A stretch of 64,000 bases of DNA from JBAZLV01 sp964586075 (GTDB lineage Bacteria > Nitrospirota > UBA9217). The translations under genes and the position numbers were made by a program. Below, one piece after another: positions 1 through 7,993 of this stretch. Each line of letters opens with the position of its first letter. Positions within the stretch are counted from its first letter, which is position 1. The stretch covers positions 86,357 through 150,356 of the forward strand of contig CAZPGZ010000004.1 in assembly GCA_964586075.1 (NCBI GenBank). Direction: 5' to 3'. Below the pieces are notes generated by a model. The model ran no database searches, was not told where the DNA came from, and worked only from the letters and a program-made list of their open reading frames with translations.

Positions 1-384
1 TCAGAACATGACTTTGCGATGACGATTGATCTTCTTGAGGAAACCAGTTTTGACGGCATTTTTGCGTTCAAATATTCCAAAAGACCTGGTACGACGGCAC
101 TCAAACTTTCGGATCAGGTTCCTGATTCAATAAAAGAGAAAAGACTGTCTCGTGTGCTTGCGCTGCAGAAAAAAATCACTCAGGGGAAAAACCAACAACA
201 GGTGAATACGACCAAAGAAATTCTGATAGATGGGTTCAGCAAAAAAGGGGGAAAACTGACCGGCAGAACAAGAGGAAACAGAGTAGTGAATATTGAAGGG
301 GCCGCTGATCTCCTGGGCTCAATTGTACAGACAAAGATTACTGCGGCAGGCGCGAATTCCCTCACGGGGCGCATATGCGAATAG
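1..384 (+). CDS. miaB: MiaB, tRNA i6A37 methylthiotransferase (C-terminal part)
   Basis: The left edge of the window cuts the gene; the frame is open from base 1 and 127 codons remain. MiaB is a radical-SAM Fe-S enzyme that adds a methylthio group to C2 of isopentenyl-adenosine 37 in tRNA. What is visible is the end of the catalytic barrel, with the family pattern FAFKYSKRPGT, followed by a linker and a C-terminal TRAM RNA-binding domain (around FSKKGGKLTGRTRGN). The cysteine motifs lie outside the window. The stop codon overlaps the start of mtaB by 10 nt, so the two are translated together. The close homologue MtaB is the main alternative, but MtaB is the next gene, which favours MiaB here. 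Confidence 0.85.
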   Translation, partial: SEHDFAMTIDLLEETSFDGIFAFKYSKRPGTTALKLSDQVPDSIKEKRLSRVLALQKKITQGKNQQQVNTTKEILIDGFSKKGGKLTGRTRGNRVVNIEGAADLLGSIVQTKITAAGANSLTGRICE

Positions 385-1649
385 CGTTCACGACCCTTGG
401 CTGCAAAATAAATCAGGTAGAAACCGATTTGCTGCGCAGAAACTTCGAAGCGCGAGGAGACAGCATTGTTCCGTTCAGTGCCGATGCTGATGTTTATGTC
501 ATCAACACCTGCTCGGTGACGGCAAAGAGTGATTATCAGTGCAGGCAGGCGATACGGTCCGCTGTCCGCAGGAAATGGGGGGCCAAGGTTGTTGTTACAG
601 GCTGCTATGCCGAACTTCGGCCGGAGGAAATAAAAAACCTCGGTGGAGTTGATTTTGTGTTCGGTGCCAGAGAAAAAGACAAAATACCACATCTTTTGCC
701 GACTTTTCCCGGTGCTTCTTCTCCTTTATGCCCACACAGCGCAGACGCAAATAGTATACAGACAACCAGCAGCAGAACACGCGGATTTCTGAAGATTCAG
801 GATGGCTGCAACGATCAATGTTCATACTGCGTTGTCCCTCTCGCTCGGGGAGCTTCGCGCAGTGTTCCCGTGCAGGAGGTCATGCGCGAATTTGAACGAC
901 TGATACAGTCAGGCTGCCCGGAAATCGTTTTAACCGGAATTCATATCGGGACCTACGGTCTGGATTTTGCTGAAACGACGAACGTCATAGTACTGCTTAA
1001 GCAACTTTTGGAGAAACGGGGCGGATCTCGGATACGACTGAGTTCCATTGAGCTGGGAGAAATTACTGATGAACTGCTTGCGTTTCTCGGCAAGGGATTG
1101 TGCAGACATCTGCATATACCACTTCAAAGCGGAGATGATGCAATTCTGAGAGCGATGAACAGAAAATATACGTCCGGCATGTATCAGAAACTGCTCGATG
1201 ATATTGTCCTGCAAGCTCCCGGAACAGCTCTGGGCGCCGATGTCATGGTCGGCTTTCCCGGAGAAGGGAAGTTGGAATTTCAGAATACCATGCGATTGAT
1301 AGAACAATCTGCTTTGACGCATCTGCATGTCTTCAGCTATTCTCCTCGTCCGGGAACCATAGCTGCGACTATGGAAGGACAGGTGCCGGAGAGTACAAAA
1401 AAAGTACGAAACAGGGAACTGCGCAAGCTTGCAGATGAAAAAAACTTATCTTTCAGAAAAAAACATGTTGGAGCGGAAGCAACCGTTGTGATCGAGGCCA
1501 AAAAGAATAAATCAGGCTTATTGACTGGATTGACGGATAATTACATAAGACTCAGCATTTACGATGCGAAAAATGAGCATATAGGCAGAATTGTGAGAGT
1601 AAAAATTACCGGTGTTGAAGAACGTGAAAATTACGCTATGATTATCTAA
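375..1649 (+). CDS. mtaB: MtaB, tRNA t6A37 methylthiotransferase
   Basis: A 424-residue radical-SAM methylthiotransferase that converts t6A37 to ms2t6A37 in tRNAs decoding ANN codons. The order is: N-terminal UPF0004 domain opening FTTLGCKINQVE with its three cluster cysteines (CKIN, NTCSVT, TGCYAE), radical-SAM domain with C-x3-C-x2-C in QDGCNDQCSYCVVP (about residues 140-155), and a C-terminal TRAM-like region. The GCKxNQ opening and the CSYCVVPLARG motif are typical of MtaB rather than MiaB or RimO. The ATG lies inside the end of miaB, so translational coupling is likely. The following 246 bp are AT rich and non-coding. Confidence 0.9.
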   Translation: MRIAFTTLGCKINQVETDLLRRNFEARGDSIVPFSADADVYVINTCSVTAKSDYQCRQAIRSAVRRKWGAKVVVTGCYAELRPEEIKNLGGVDFVFGAREKDKIPHLLPTFPGASSPLCPHSADANSIQTTSSRTRGFLKIQDGCNDQCSYCVVPLARGASRSVPVQEVMREFERLIQSGCPEIVLTGIHIGTYGLDFAETTNVIVLLKQLLEKRGGSRIRLSSIELGEITDELLAFLGKGLCRHLHIPLQSGDDAILRAMNRKYTSGMYQKLLDDIVLQAPGTALGADVMVGFPGEGKLEFQNTMRLIEQSALTHLHVFSYSPRPGTIAATMEGQVPESTKKVRNRELRKLADEKNLSFRKKHVGAEATVVIEAKKNKSGLLTGLTDNYIRLSIYDAKNEHIGRIVRVKITGVEERENYAMII

Positions 1650-1895
1650 CTATTTATAAAATTTGATTTTTGTGTGCTTATTTTTTAGGCAATTTGCATT
1701 TTCTTTGCAAAGGCTGCACATAAAAAAGACGAATCCACAAGGTTAGTAACATGTTATTCACAGTAACTGTGTAAAGAGTGTACAAACTGTTAGTTAATAA
1801 AAGTTTTTCCGCGTTTCCTAATAATTGCATAAAATAACAAATGCATTTTCTTGCACTACACGCGTGCAATTTTTCACAAATTTTGTTCAAATGAG
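1650..1895. other. AT-rich intergenic spacer with short palindromes
   Basis: This gap separates the convergent mtaB and mqnC genes. It holds a perfect 13-bp palindrome, CACAGTAACTGTG (1759-1771), and a 6-bp stem TTGCAC/GTGCAA (1851-1869) followed by five T on the plus strand. The second could be a weak terminator for plus-strand transcription. I see no gene and no convincing promoter. Confidence 0.4.
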
Positions 1896-2981
1896 TTATC
1901 GCGGCGAATTGTTTTCCCTTTTTAAAATATTGTATGTTGTGTCGCGCTGTGCCGCTTCATAGCCGGCATCTTGTATCAAGTTCACGATTTCCTGCCTCGT
2001 CATTCTGAAGGTGATACCTGCTGCAGCTACAACATTTTCCTCAATCATCGTACTGCCGAAATCATTGGCTCCGAATTCAAGAGCGACCTGCGCCATTTTT
2101 GCGCCTTGTGTCACCCATGATGCCTGTATGTTGTCAAAATTGTCCAGCAGAATGCGCGACAGGGCAAGCACCTTTAAATATTCTGCGGCGGTCGCGGTCC
2201 GTCCGCCGAGTTTTGTATTTCCCGGCTGATACGTCCAGGGAATGAACGCAGTAAAACCGTGCGTGCCATCCTGAATGTCTCGCAGCCTTATCAGGTGTTC
2301 GACGATATCTTTTTCGGTTTCCAGACTCCCAAACATCATGGTCGCCGATGTGGGCATCCCGAGTTTATGGGCTTCCCGCATGACATCGGCCCATTGCCGC
2401 CAGCGGATTTTGTTCGGGCTGATTTTTTTCCGAACTCTGTCAACCAGAATTTCCGCACCGCCGCCGGGAATCGAATCCAGTCCTGCAGCTTGCAAGCGTT
2501 TGAGGACATCGGCAATGCCGAGATTTTCTTTCTGGGAAATAAACGAAATTTCTGAAGGTGAGAGTGAATGTATCTGGATTGAAAATCGGTCTTTGATCGA
2601 TGAGAACAGCTTCTCAAAGTATTCTATTCCGAGATCGGGATGCACGCCTCCCTGCATGAGAATTTGCGTGCCTCCCTGATTGATTGTTTCTTCTATTTTT
2701 TTGAAAATTTGTTCCGCGGAGAGAATATAGGCGTCGGGACTGCCCGGTTCCCGGTAAAACGCGCAGAAGGCGCACTTGTTCACACACACATTGGTATAAT
2801 TGATGTTCCGGTCGACGATGAAGGTCACCAGCCGTTCCGGATGCAGTTGTTTCCGTACGCCGTTCGCAGCCATTCCCAATGTCAGGAGGTCGGCCTGTGT
2901 GAGCAGACGCAAGCCGTCGTCAGCAGTGAGACGCTTCCCTTGTAATATTTTTGTTGTTATTTTTTTTATGCTTGCGTTCAT
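1896..2981 (-). CDS. mqnC: MqnC, cyclic dehypoxanthinyl futalosine synthase
   Basis: A 361-residue radical-SAM enzyme of the futalosine route to menaquinone. It cyclises dehypoxanthinyl futalosine to the spiro intermediate. The cluster motif is C-x3-C-x2-C in NVCVNKCAFCAF (about residues 65-76). DSIPGGGAEIL and the QIHSLSPSEI segment separate MqnC from its paralogues MqnE and CofH. It follows mqnE by 20 nt on the same strand and was probably cotranscribed with mqnX and mqnE. Length is normal for the family. The mqnA, mqnB and mqnD genes are not in the window. Confidence 0.92.
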   Translation of the reverse strand: MNASIKKITTKILQGKRLTADDGLRLLTQADLLTLGMAANGVRKQLHPERLVTFIVDRNINYTNVCVNKCAFCAFYREPGSPDAYILSAEQIFKKIEETINQGGTQILMQGGVHPDLGIEYFEKLFSSIKDRFSIQIHSLSPSEISFISQKENLGIADVLKRLQAAGLDSIPGGGAEILVDRVRKKISPNKIRWRQWADVMREAHKLGMPTSATMMFGSLETEKDIVEHLIRLRDIQDGTHGFTAFIPWTYQPGNTKLGGRTATAAEYLKVLALSRILLDNFDNIQASWVTQGAKMAQVALEFGANDFGSTMIEENVVAAAGITFRMTRQEIVNLIQDAGYEAAQRDTTYNILKRENNSPR

Positions 2982-3001
2982 GGGTGGTTACAATAACATC
3001 C

Positions 3002-4075
3002 TCATTTCCAGACCTTTACCACGTTATAGACCGTATCTCTTTCCACCGGAATGCGGTCTGCCTGTTTTATCAAGTGGAGGATTTCGTCCTTGGTCAAGCT
3101 GCCATCCGTTGTGCCGCCCGCCGCTTTTGCGATGCGCTCTTCCACCACGGTTCCGTCGAGATCGTCAACACCGAAGCTGAGCGATACCTGTGCGATTTTC
3201 TCTCCCAGCATGACCCAGTACGCCTTGATATGATCGAAATTGTCGAGTATCAGTCGGGAAACTGCGAGGGTCTTGAGATCGTCGAATCCGGTGGTGTAAA
3301 CGCTTTTTTTGATTTCCGAATTCCGGGGTTGAAAACTCAAAGGAATGAATGCCTGGAAACCGCCGGTTCTGTCCTGAAGATCACGGAGCTTGATAAGATG
3401 ATCGATTCGATGTTCATAGGTTTCTATATGTCCGTACAGCATCGTTGCGTTGGTTTTGAGCCCGGCACGATGCGCGGTTTTTATCACTTCAAGCCATCGT
3501 TTTCCAGTAATTTTCTCAGCGCAGAGCGTATTGCGTACCGTAGGATCGAAGATCTCCGCTCCGCCTCCGGGCATTGAACCAAGCCCGGCTTCTTTTAACT
3601 TTTGGAGAGTATTTTTAAGACTCAGTCCTGATATGCGTGATAGATAATCGATTTCAACGGCGGTAAAGGCTTTTAAGTGTATTTTGGGAAATTTCCGTTT
3701 CAGGGTACGGAGCATGTCCAGATACCACTCGAAGGGGAGATCCGGATGCAGGCCGGAAACAATATGAAATTCCCTTATTTTTTTATGTGCGCTGTGCGCC
3801 TTGTTCAGGATATCCTGCAGCGTCATCTCATACGCGCCGGGTTCACCCTTGGTTTTGCTGAATGCACAGAATTTGCAGCGATTAACGCAAATGTTCGTTG
3901 GATTGATATGCATGTTGCGGACAAAGTAGACATTGTCGCCGTTTTTTTTGTGAGCAACATGCGAGGCCATGCGGCCGAGTGAAAGGATATCATTTGATTT
4001 GAACAGTTCTATCCCGTCTTTTCGGGTCAGACGTTTATTGGAGAAAACTTTTTTTTGGATTTGCTTTATGGACAT
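3002..4075 (-). CDS. mqnE: MqnE, aminodeoxyfutalosine synthase
   Basis: A 357-residue radical-SAM enzyme that joins 3-enolpyruvyl-oxybenzoate to the SAM-derived adenosyl radical, giving 6-amino-6-deoxyfutalosine. The cluster motif is in NICVNRCKFCAFS. The EFHIVSGLHPDLPFEWY and LGSMPGGGAEIF segments are characteristic of MqnE. The gene lies 60 nt downstream of mqnX and 20 nt upstream of mqnC, an operon order that matches the pathway. Its product is the predicted substrate of the mqnX deaminase. Confidence 0.92.
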   Translation of the reverse strand: MSIKQIQKKVFSNKRLTRKDGIELFKSNDILSLGRMASHVAHKKNGDNVYFVRNMHINPTNICVNRCKFCAFSKTKGEPGAYEMTLQDILNKAHSAHKKIREFHIVSGLHPDLPFEWYLDMLRTLKRKFPKIHLKAFTAVEIDYLSRISGLSLKNTLQKLKEAGLGSMPGGGAEIFDPTVRNTLCAEKITGKRWLEVIKTAHRAGLKTNATMLYGHIETYEHRIDHLIKLRDLQDRTGGFQAFIPLSFQPRNSEIKKSVYTTGFDDLKTLAVSRLILDNFDHIKAYWVMLGEKIAQVSLSFGVDDLDGTVVEERIAKAAGGTTDGSLTKDEILHLIKQADRIPVERDTVYNVVKVWK

Positions 4076-4135
4076 GTCCTATATCGCGATGTTTAAAAAC
4101 AGGATTACGAGCAGTTATCAGGGATTATATATCAA

Positions 4136-5353
4136 TCATCGTGCATCAAGGATAATCTTTCCGTTGACGATGTTCATAATACAGCTTTTTGTTTCTCTGA
4201 GCAAGTCGGAATAGAGGTCTCCGGTGTCTTTCCCGGGAAGAGGAACAGCAATGAGGTCCGCTTTTTTCCACGGTTCAATGGTACCGGTTTCCTTGGCCAT
4301 TCCCAGTGCTTCCGCGCCCCCACTTGTCGCGAGCGAAAAAATGGTTTTTGGCGTTATGCCGTCTTTCTTGTGGATTTTGTAAGCGTATCGCATTTCGTCC
4401 CACAGATTCAGGCTTGGTGAACTGGCCAAACTGTCTGTGCCGAGCCCCACGGTAATACCTGCGTGCAGAAATTTTTTAAGCGGCATTCTGCCCGCGCGGA
4501 GTTCTCGATTGCTCCGGGGGCAGTGGGCGATGGCTGTTCCTGTTCTTTTTATCAAGCTGATATCCGAGTCTGCTGCTTGAACGGCATGAACAGCTAAAAA
4601 ATCAGGAGATAAAATTCCGAGATCATTCAGATATTCAAACGATGATGTTCCTGTTGGTGCCCAGTCAAGGTTCCAATTGGCGAATTGGTAAAGTTTTTCT
4701 AAACTGCTTCTCTTTCGTTGAAGCAAACGGATTTCATCCTTAGACTCCGCCACATGCATGCAAAGTTTCAGTTTATGTTTCTCTGTAGTCTTTTTAATGT
4801 GATTAAGAACTTGTTCTGAGACAGTGTATGGAGAATGAGGGGACAGGCCATGCTGAATCAGACCGATATTTTTTATAGACCGTACCGTGCCGAATTTTTG
4901 ATCTTTGTGTTTTATGTCCATTGAGATGATCTCGTGATAGATGATGGACCGCAGACCGCTTTGTTCAAGCAGGAAAGGACTTTCACCATGGGTGCAAATT
5001 TCACCTACAGTGGTTGTGCCGGAGCTGATAATCGATTCAATGTTCTTCTGCGCAGCGAACGAGTAATCTCTGTTCTTCAAATTTTTTTTCGCAGTAATGA
5101 GATTCAAAATCCAGTCAGAAAAAGTTTTTACCAGCTTTATATCCGGAAGAGGAGGCAGTTCGAGGTGTGTGTGAAGATTTATCAGGCCGGGCAGAAGGAC
5201 TGCTTTTTTTATGTGATGAATTTGGTGACCAGGATATTTTTTAATTATTTCAGACAGTGATCCGACGGCTAGTATGGTTCCACTATAAACAGCCACAGCG
5301 CCGTTATGTAAGATTTTGGTACCAGAAATTATGATGGAAGAGGTAACTATCAT
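4136..5353 (-). CDS. mqnX: Amidohydrolase, probable aminodeoxyfutalosine deaminase (MqnX)
   Basis: A metal-dependent amidohydrolase of the ATZ/TRZ type, 405 residues from the chosen start. Visible motifs are the metal-binding INLHTHLELPP, the HVAES segment, AHCPRSNREL and GTDSLASS. Context gives the function: it heads an operon with mqnE and mqnC, and amidohydrolases at this place deaminate aminodeoxyfutalosine to futalosine. A longer frame opens at an ATG at 5377, but that ATG sits inside the spacer of a TTGACA-17-TAGCAT promoter and so lies upstream of the transcript. The ATG at 5353 is preferred. An S-adenosylhomocysteine deaminase of the same family is the main alternative. Confidence 0.78.
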   Translation of the reverse strand: MIVTSSIIISGTKILHNGAVAVYSGTILAVGSLSEIIKKYPGHQIHHIKKAVLLPGLINLHTHLELPPLPDIKLVKTFSDWILNLITAKKNLKNRDYSFAAQKNIESIISSGTTTVGEICTHGESPFLLEQSGLRSIIYHEIISMDIKHKDQKFGTVRSIKNIGLIQHGLSPHSPYTVSEQVLNHIKKTTEKHKLKLCMHVAESKDEIRLLQRKRSSLEKLYQFANWNLDWAPTGTSSFEYLNDLGILSPDFLAVHAVQAADSDISLIKRTGTAIAHCPRSNRELRAGRMPLKKFLHAGITVGLGTDSLASSPSLNLWDEMRYAYKIHKKDGITPKTIFSLATSGGAEALGMAKETGTIEPWKKADLIAVPLPGKDTGDLYSDLLRETKSCIMNIVNGKIILDAR

Positions 5354-5367
5354 AATATTAATGAGTG

Positions 5368-5396
5368 ATGCTACCATTCGGCAAACATTCTGTCAA
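5368..5396 (-). promoter_or_regulatory. Sigma-70 promoter of mqnX-mqnE-mqnC
   Basis: On the minus strand TTGACA (5391-5396) and TAGCAT (5368-5373) are 17 nt apart. The predicted start of transcription is near 5361, giving a leader of under 10 nt before the ATG at 5353. It diverges from the pilA sigma-54 promoter about 100 bp away. Confidence 0.6.
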
Positions 5397-5496
5397 GAAT
5401 GGTTAGATTGACATATTTTGTCACCGCAAACTGACAAACGCAGGTATTTTGACGTGTTAATTATATTTAAATTATTGAAAAATAATATAAAATAAT

Positions 5497-5513
5497 TGGC
5501 ATATATTCTGCAA
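5497..5513 (+). promoter_or_regulatory. Sigma-54 (RpoN) promoter of pilA
   Basis: TGGCATATATTCTGCAA fits the sigma-54 -24/-12 consensus TGGCAY-N5-YTGCW: GG at 5498-5499 and GC at 5510-5511 are exactly 10 nt apart. Transcription would start near 5523 and leave a leader of about 120 nt. RpoN control of pilA, usually through PilS/PilR, is established in several proteobacteria; those regulator genes are not in the window. A second matching site precedes pilV. Confidence 0.8.
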
Positions 5514-5522
5514 TATCTATCT

Positions 5523-5644
5523 CAGTTTTTTCGAGGCCAGCGAAAGGAGGTGGAAATCCCATAAAGGCCTAGGAATTTTGTTTCAGTAATTTAACCAAAC
5601 ACTCAGTGATAATCTTATTAACTAATTCTATGGGAGGAAAAAGA
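5523..5644 (+). promoter_or_regulatory. Long structured 5' leader of pilA
   Basis: Between the predicted start of transcription and the pilin ATG are about 120 nt. The core is 5534-5570: AGGCC (5534-5538) can pair with GGCCT (5566-5570), enclosing CGAAAGGAGG and TGGAAATCCC. The purine-rich GAAA and AAAGGCC elements recall GEMM-type cyclic-dinucleotide riboswitches, but the conserved GCAAACC and GGGACGCAAAGCC boxes are not there, so no class is assigned. It could instead be a stabilising leader or a protein- or sRNA-binding site. Confidence 0.35.
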
Positions 5645-6265
5645 ATGAAACTGAATAAAAAAGGTTTTACCCTGATCGAGTTGTTGATTGTCGTGGCCAT
5701 CATCGCCATTCTGGCGGCCATCGCCATCCCGCAGTTCAGCGCATATCGTATTAAAGGTTACAACGCGGCTGCTACTGCAGACTTGCGCAACGCGCGTACT
5801 GCTGAAGAGTCTTTCTTCTCTGACTGGCAGGTGTATGCTTCCAGTGCTGCAGCAGCAGCGCCGGGCGTAGGTGGCGTATTCACAAACACGGCAAATAATA
5901 CAGGCGCAATCGCGGCTGGTGGTATTGCTGGTGCCCCAACAAATGCTCCGAGTGCTACCATACCCGCTCCTGGTTTTCAGGTTGGTGTATCTCAGAACGT
6001 TGGTCTTGTGATAAGCACTTCCGCAAATGGCGGTTCGTTCACTATCGCATCGAAAAATCAGGCTGGTGACAGATGCTTTGGTGCTGACTCAGATTTTACC
6101 CCTGTTTATTGGGTTAATGCTAATGTTGGATCGTCAATGCTTGCTGCAGCAAATGCCGCCGCCGTTGCATCTTCTATCACAAGTGATTTTGCTGGTGTAG
6201 CTGGTGTAGCTCCTTGCAATGGACTCTCTGGCGGTACTGGTCAGCTCACTTGGGTTTCCTTGTAA
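5645..6265 (+). CDS. pilA: Major type IV pilin PilA
   Basis: A type IVa prepilin of 206 residues. The 7-residue leader MKLNKKG is cut before Phe, leaving FTLIELLIVVAI with Glu at mature position 5. The ATG at 5645 is chosen because it follows GGGAGG by a normal distance and gives this short leader; an in-frame upstream opening would not. The globular part is Ala/Gly rich with two cysteines (DRCFGAD and APCNG) that could form the C-terminal disulphide loop. It is much longer than the roughly 60-90-residue Geobacter nanowire pilins. A strong terminator follows, so it is monocistronic. Confidence 0.92.
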   Translation: MKLNKKGFTLIELLIVVAIIAILAAIAIPQFSAYRIKGYNAAATADLRNARTAEESFFSDWQVYASSAAAAAPGVGGVFTNTANNTGAIAAGGIAGAPTNAPSATIPAPGFQVGVSQNVGLVISTSANGGSFTIASKNQAGDRCFGADSDFTPVYWVNANVGSSMLAAANAAAVASSITSDFAGVAGVAPCNGLSGGTGQLTWVSL

Positions 6266-6296
6266 GATCAAGTCAAGTGGTATAATTGTCTTTTCG

Positions 6297-6325
6297 AAAG
6301 GCCGGGATCGATTCCCGGCCTTTTT
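6297..6325 (+). terminator. Rho-independent terminator of pilA
   Basis: An 11-bp perfect stem AAAGGCCGGGA / TCCCGGCCTTT (6297-6307 and 6313-6323) with a 5-nt loop runs into a T tract. It closes the pilA transcript. Its T tract touches the -35 box of the next promoter. Confidence 0.93.
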
Positions 6326-6326
6326 C

Positions 6327-6355
6327 TTGACAACGGTTAAAGCATACTATATAAT
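6327..6355 (+). promoter_or_regulatory. Consensus sigma-70 promoter of the ABC transporter operon
   Basis: TTGACA (6327-6332) and TATAAT (6350-6355) are both perfect and 17 nt apart. Transcription would begin near 6362, about 80 nt before the ATPase gene. So the operon behind pilA has its own strong constitutive-type promoter. Confidence 0.85.
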
Positions 6356-6440
6356 TTTTTCTATTTTGCAAAAGTATTTATACATTCTCTTCTTATAGCA
6401 TTTCGATCCCTCAAATCCTAAAAATTATGGATACCAGCGT

Positions 6441-7181
6441 ATGATTGCTATTCAAGGAATATCGAAAGAGTTCAAAGAAGGCATTACCGGAAAAAGAATC
6501 AAAGCCCTGGAAGGACTTGACCTTGAAATCGTGCGGGGAGAAGTATTTGGTTTTCTCGGCCCGAACGGGGCAGGAAAATCAACAACAATCAAGATTCTTA
6601 TGAATCTTATTTTTTCCGACACGGGAAAAGCTGAAATCGGGGGCAGGGATGTCCGTGATACAAGCGCCCGGAAACTGGTCGGCTACCTTCCGGAAAATCC
6701 TTATTTTTATGATTATCTTACCGCGGAAGAATTGCTCTGGTTCGGTGGCAAAACGGCAGGTATGGACACAAAGAGTATCAAAGAACGCACAGATGCTCTT
6801 ATCAACAAAGTGAATCTGCAAAATGCGCGCAAAAGGCCGCTCAGGACCTATTCAAAAGGGATGGTGCAGCGAGCGGGGCTTGCGCTCGCGCTCATCCATA
6901 ATCCGGAGGTTGTCATACTCGACGAACCCATGAGCGGTCTGGATCCTGTCGGCAGAAAAATGGTAGGTGATCTGATTCTTGAGCTGAAGGGACAGGGCAA
7001 AACAGTCTTCTTTTCTTCTCACATTCTGAACGACATCGAGCGTTTCAGCGATCGCGCAGGGATCATCATCAATGGGAGACTTACGCTGGTTGATACGCTG
7101 GCAAAACTTCTTTCTGAAAACAAAAATCTGGAGGATGTTTTCATGCGGGAAGTAGCTTCTGCGGGAGGTGCGGCCGCATGA
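6441..7181 (+). CDS. ABC-2 type transporter ATP-binding protein (PilH-like)
   Basis: A 246-residue cytoplasmic ATPase. Visible: Walker A GPNGAGKST, signature YSKGMVQRAGLA, Walker B VVILDEPMSG and the switch His in FFSSHIL. It belongs to the CcmA/NosF-like ATPases that pair with ABC-2 permeases. The next gene, overlapping by 4 nt, encodes the permease and a third coupled gene encodes a membrane-anchored TPR-like protein. The same trio (pilH, pilI, pilG) sits beside pilA in Myxococcus and is needed for pilus assembly there. The PilH role is inferred from that context; the transported substrate is unknown. Confidence 0.8.
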   Translation: MIAIQGISKEFKEGITGKRIKALEGLDLEIVRGEVFGFLGPNGAGKSTTIKILMNLIFSDTGKAEIGGRDVRDTSARKLVGYLPENPYFYDYLTAEELLWFGGKTAGMDTKSIKERTDALINKVNLQNARKRPLRTYSKGMVQRAGLALALIHNPEVVILDEPMSGLDPVGRKMVGDLILELKGQGKTVFFSSHILNDIERFSDRAGIIINGRLTLVDTLAKLLSENKNLEDVFMREVASAGGAAA

Positions 7182-7993
7182 ATTCACTCTGGCCTGTCGC
7201 GCTCATAACATTTAAGGAAGGCATCAGAAACAGAGCAATCTACGGGATAACGCTGTTCGCGCTTCTGCTTTTTGGCGCAACCGCCCTGATCGCCACCATG
7301 ATCCCGCGCGAAGTCGGCAAAGTTGCCGTGGACATGGCGCTCTCCACGATTTCCTTTACCGGATTGCTACTTGTTCTCTTTGTCGGGATCAACCTCATGG
7401 CAAAGGACCTTGACAAGCGGACAATTTATACTGTTCTTTCTCGGCCTATTTCCCGCCCGATGTATATTCTTGGAAAATTTATCGGCATGGCCCTTCTTAT
7501 TGTAGTAACAATGAGTGTGCTCAGCGCGCTGGCCATGACAGCGATAATTTTTATGAAAGCATCCATTCCCGAGTATTTCACCCGCTTTTCCTGGTCATTG
7601 ATAGCACTTTCGGTATTTTTGACGATTCTGATGCTCATCTTGCTCTCCGCAGTTTCCTTTCTCTTTGCTTCGTTCACCTCGACATCATTTGTTACGCTGG
7701 TTTTGACCATTATTACGTATATTATCGGCCAGTCAATCACCGGCGTAAAAGCGCTGGTGGAGTCTTCTTCTCAGACGTTGGGGTTCGGTGTTTCTTCCCT
7801 GACGGTAAAAATGGTGCAGGCGGTTTATTATCTGTTTCCCAATCTGTCTCTTTTTAATATCAAACTTCAGGCAGCTCATGATCTCCCCGTATCAACATCG
7901 TATGTTGTCTGGACCGTCTTGTATGGTATTGTTTATATCGTGTTGGCAATAACGTTGGCTGCCTTTTTCTTCAGAAAGAAGGAATTCCCGTGA
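7178..7993 (+). CDS. ABC-2 type transporter permease (PilI-like)
   Basis: A 271-residue inner-membrane protein with about six hydrophobic segments, beginning with a cytoplasmic stretch WPVALITFKEGIRNRAIYG typical of ABC-2 permeases. The segment LDKRTIYTVLSRPISR is a recognisable motif of this subfamily. The ATG overlaps the ATPase stop (ATGA), which shows translational coupling. Together they form one transporter; a homodimeric permease is likely because no second permease gene is present. Identification as PilI rests on its place behind pilA. Confidence 0.8.
   Translation: MNSLWPVALITFKEGIRNRAIYGITLFALLLFGATALIATMIPREVGKVAVDMALSTISFTGLLLVLFVGINLMAKDLDKRTIYTVLSRPISRPMYILGKFIGMALLIVVTMSVLSALAMTAIIFMKASIPEYFTRFSWSLIALSVFLTILMLILLSAVSFLFASFTSTSFVTLVLTIITYIIGQSITGVKALVESSSQTLGFGVSSLTVKMVQAVYYLFPNLSLFNIKLQAAHDLPVSTSYVVWTVLYGIVYIVLAITLAAFFFRKKEFP

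Noticed and set aside
5543..5564. A tiny reading frame GTG-GAA-ATC-CCA-TAA in the pilA leader next to a perfect Shine-Dalgarno sequence.
   Set aside because: The GTG overlaps the Shine-Dalgarno bases, leaving no spacer for initiation.
5534..5570. The pilA leader as a GEMM-type c-di-GMP or cGAMP riboswitch.
   Set aside because: Some elements are similar (GAAA, AAAGGCC), but the conserved GCAAACC and GACGCAAAGCC boxes are missing; kept only as an unclassified leader.
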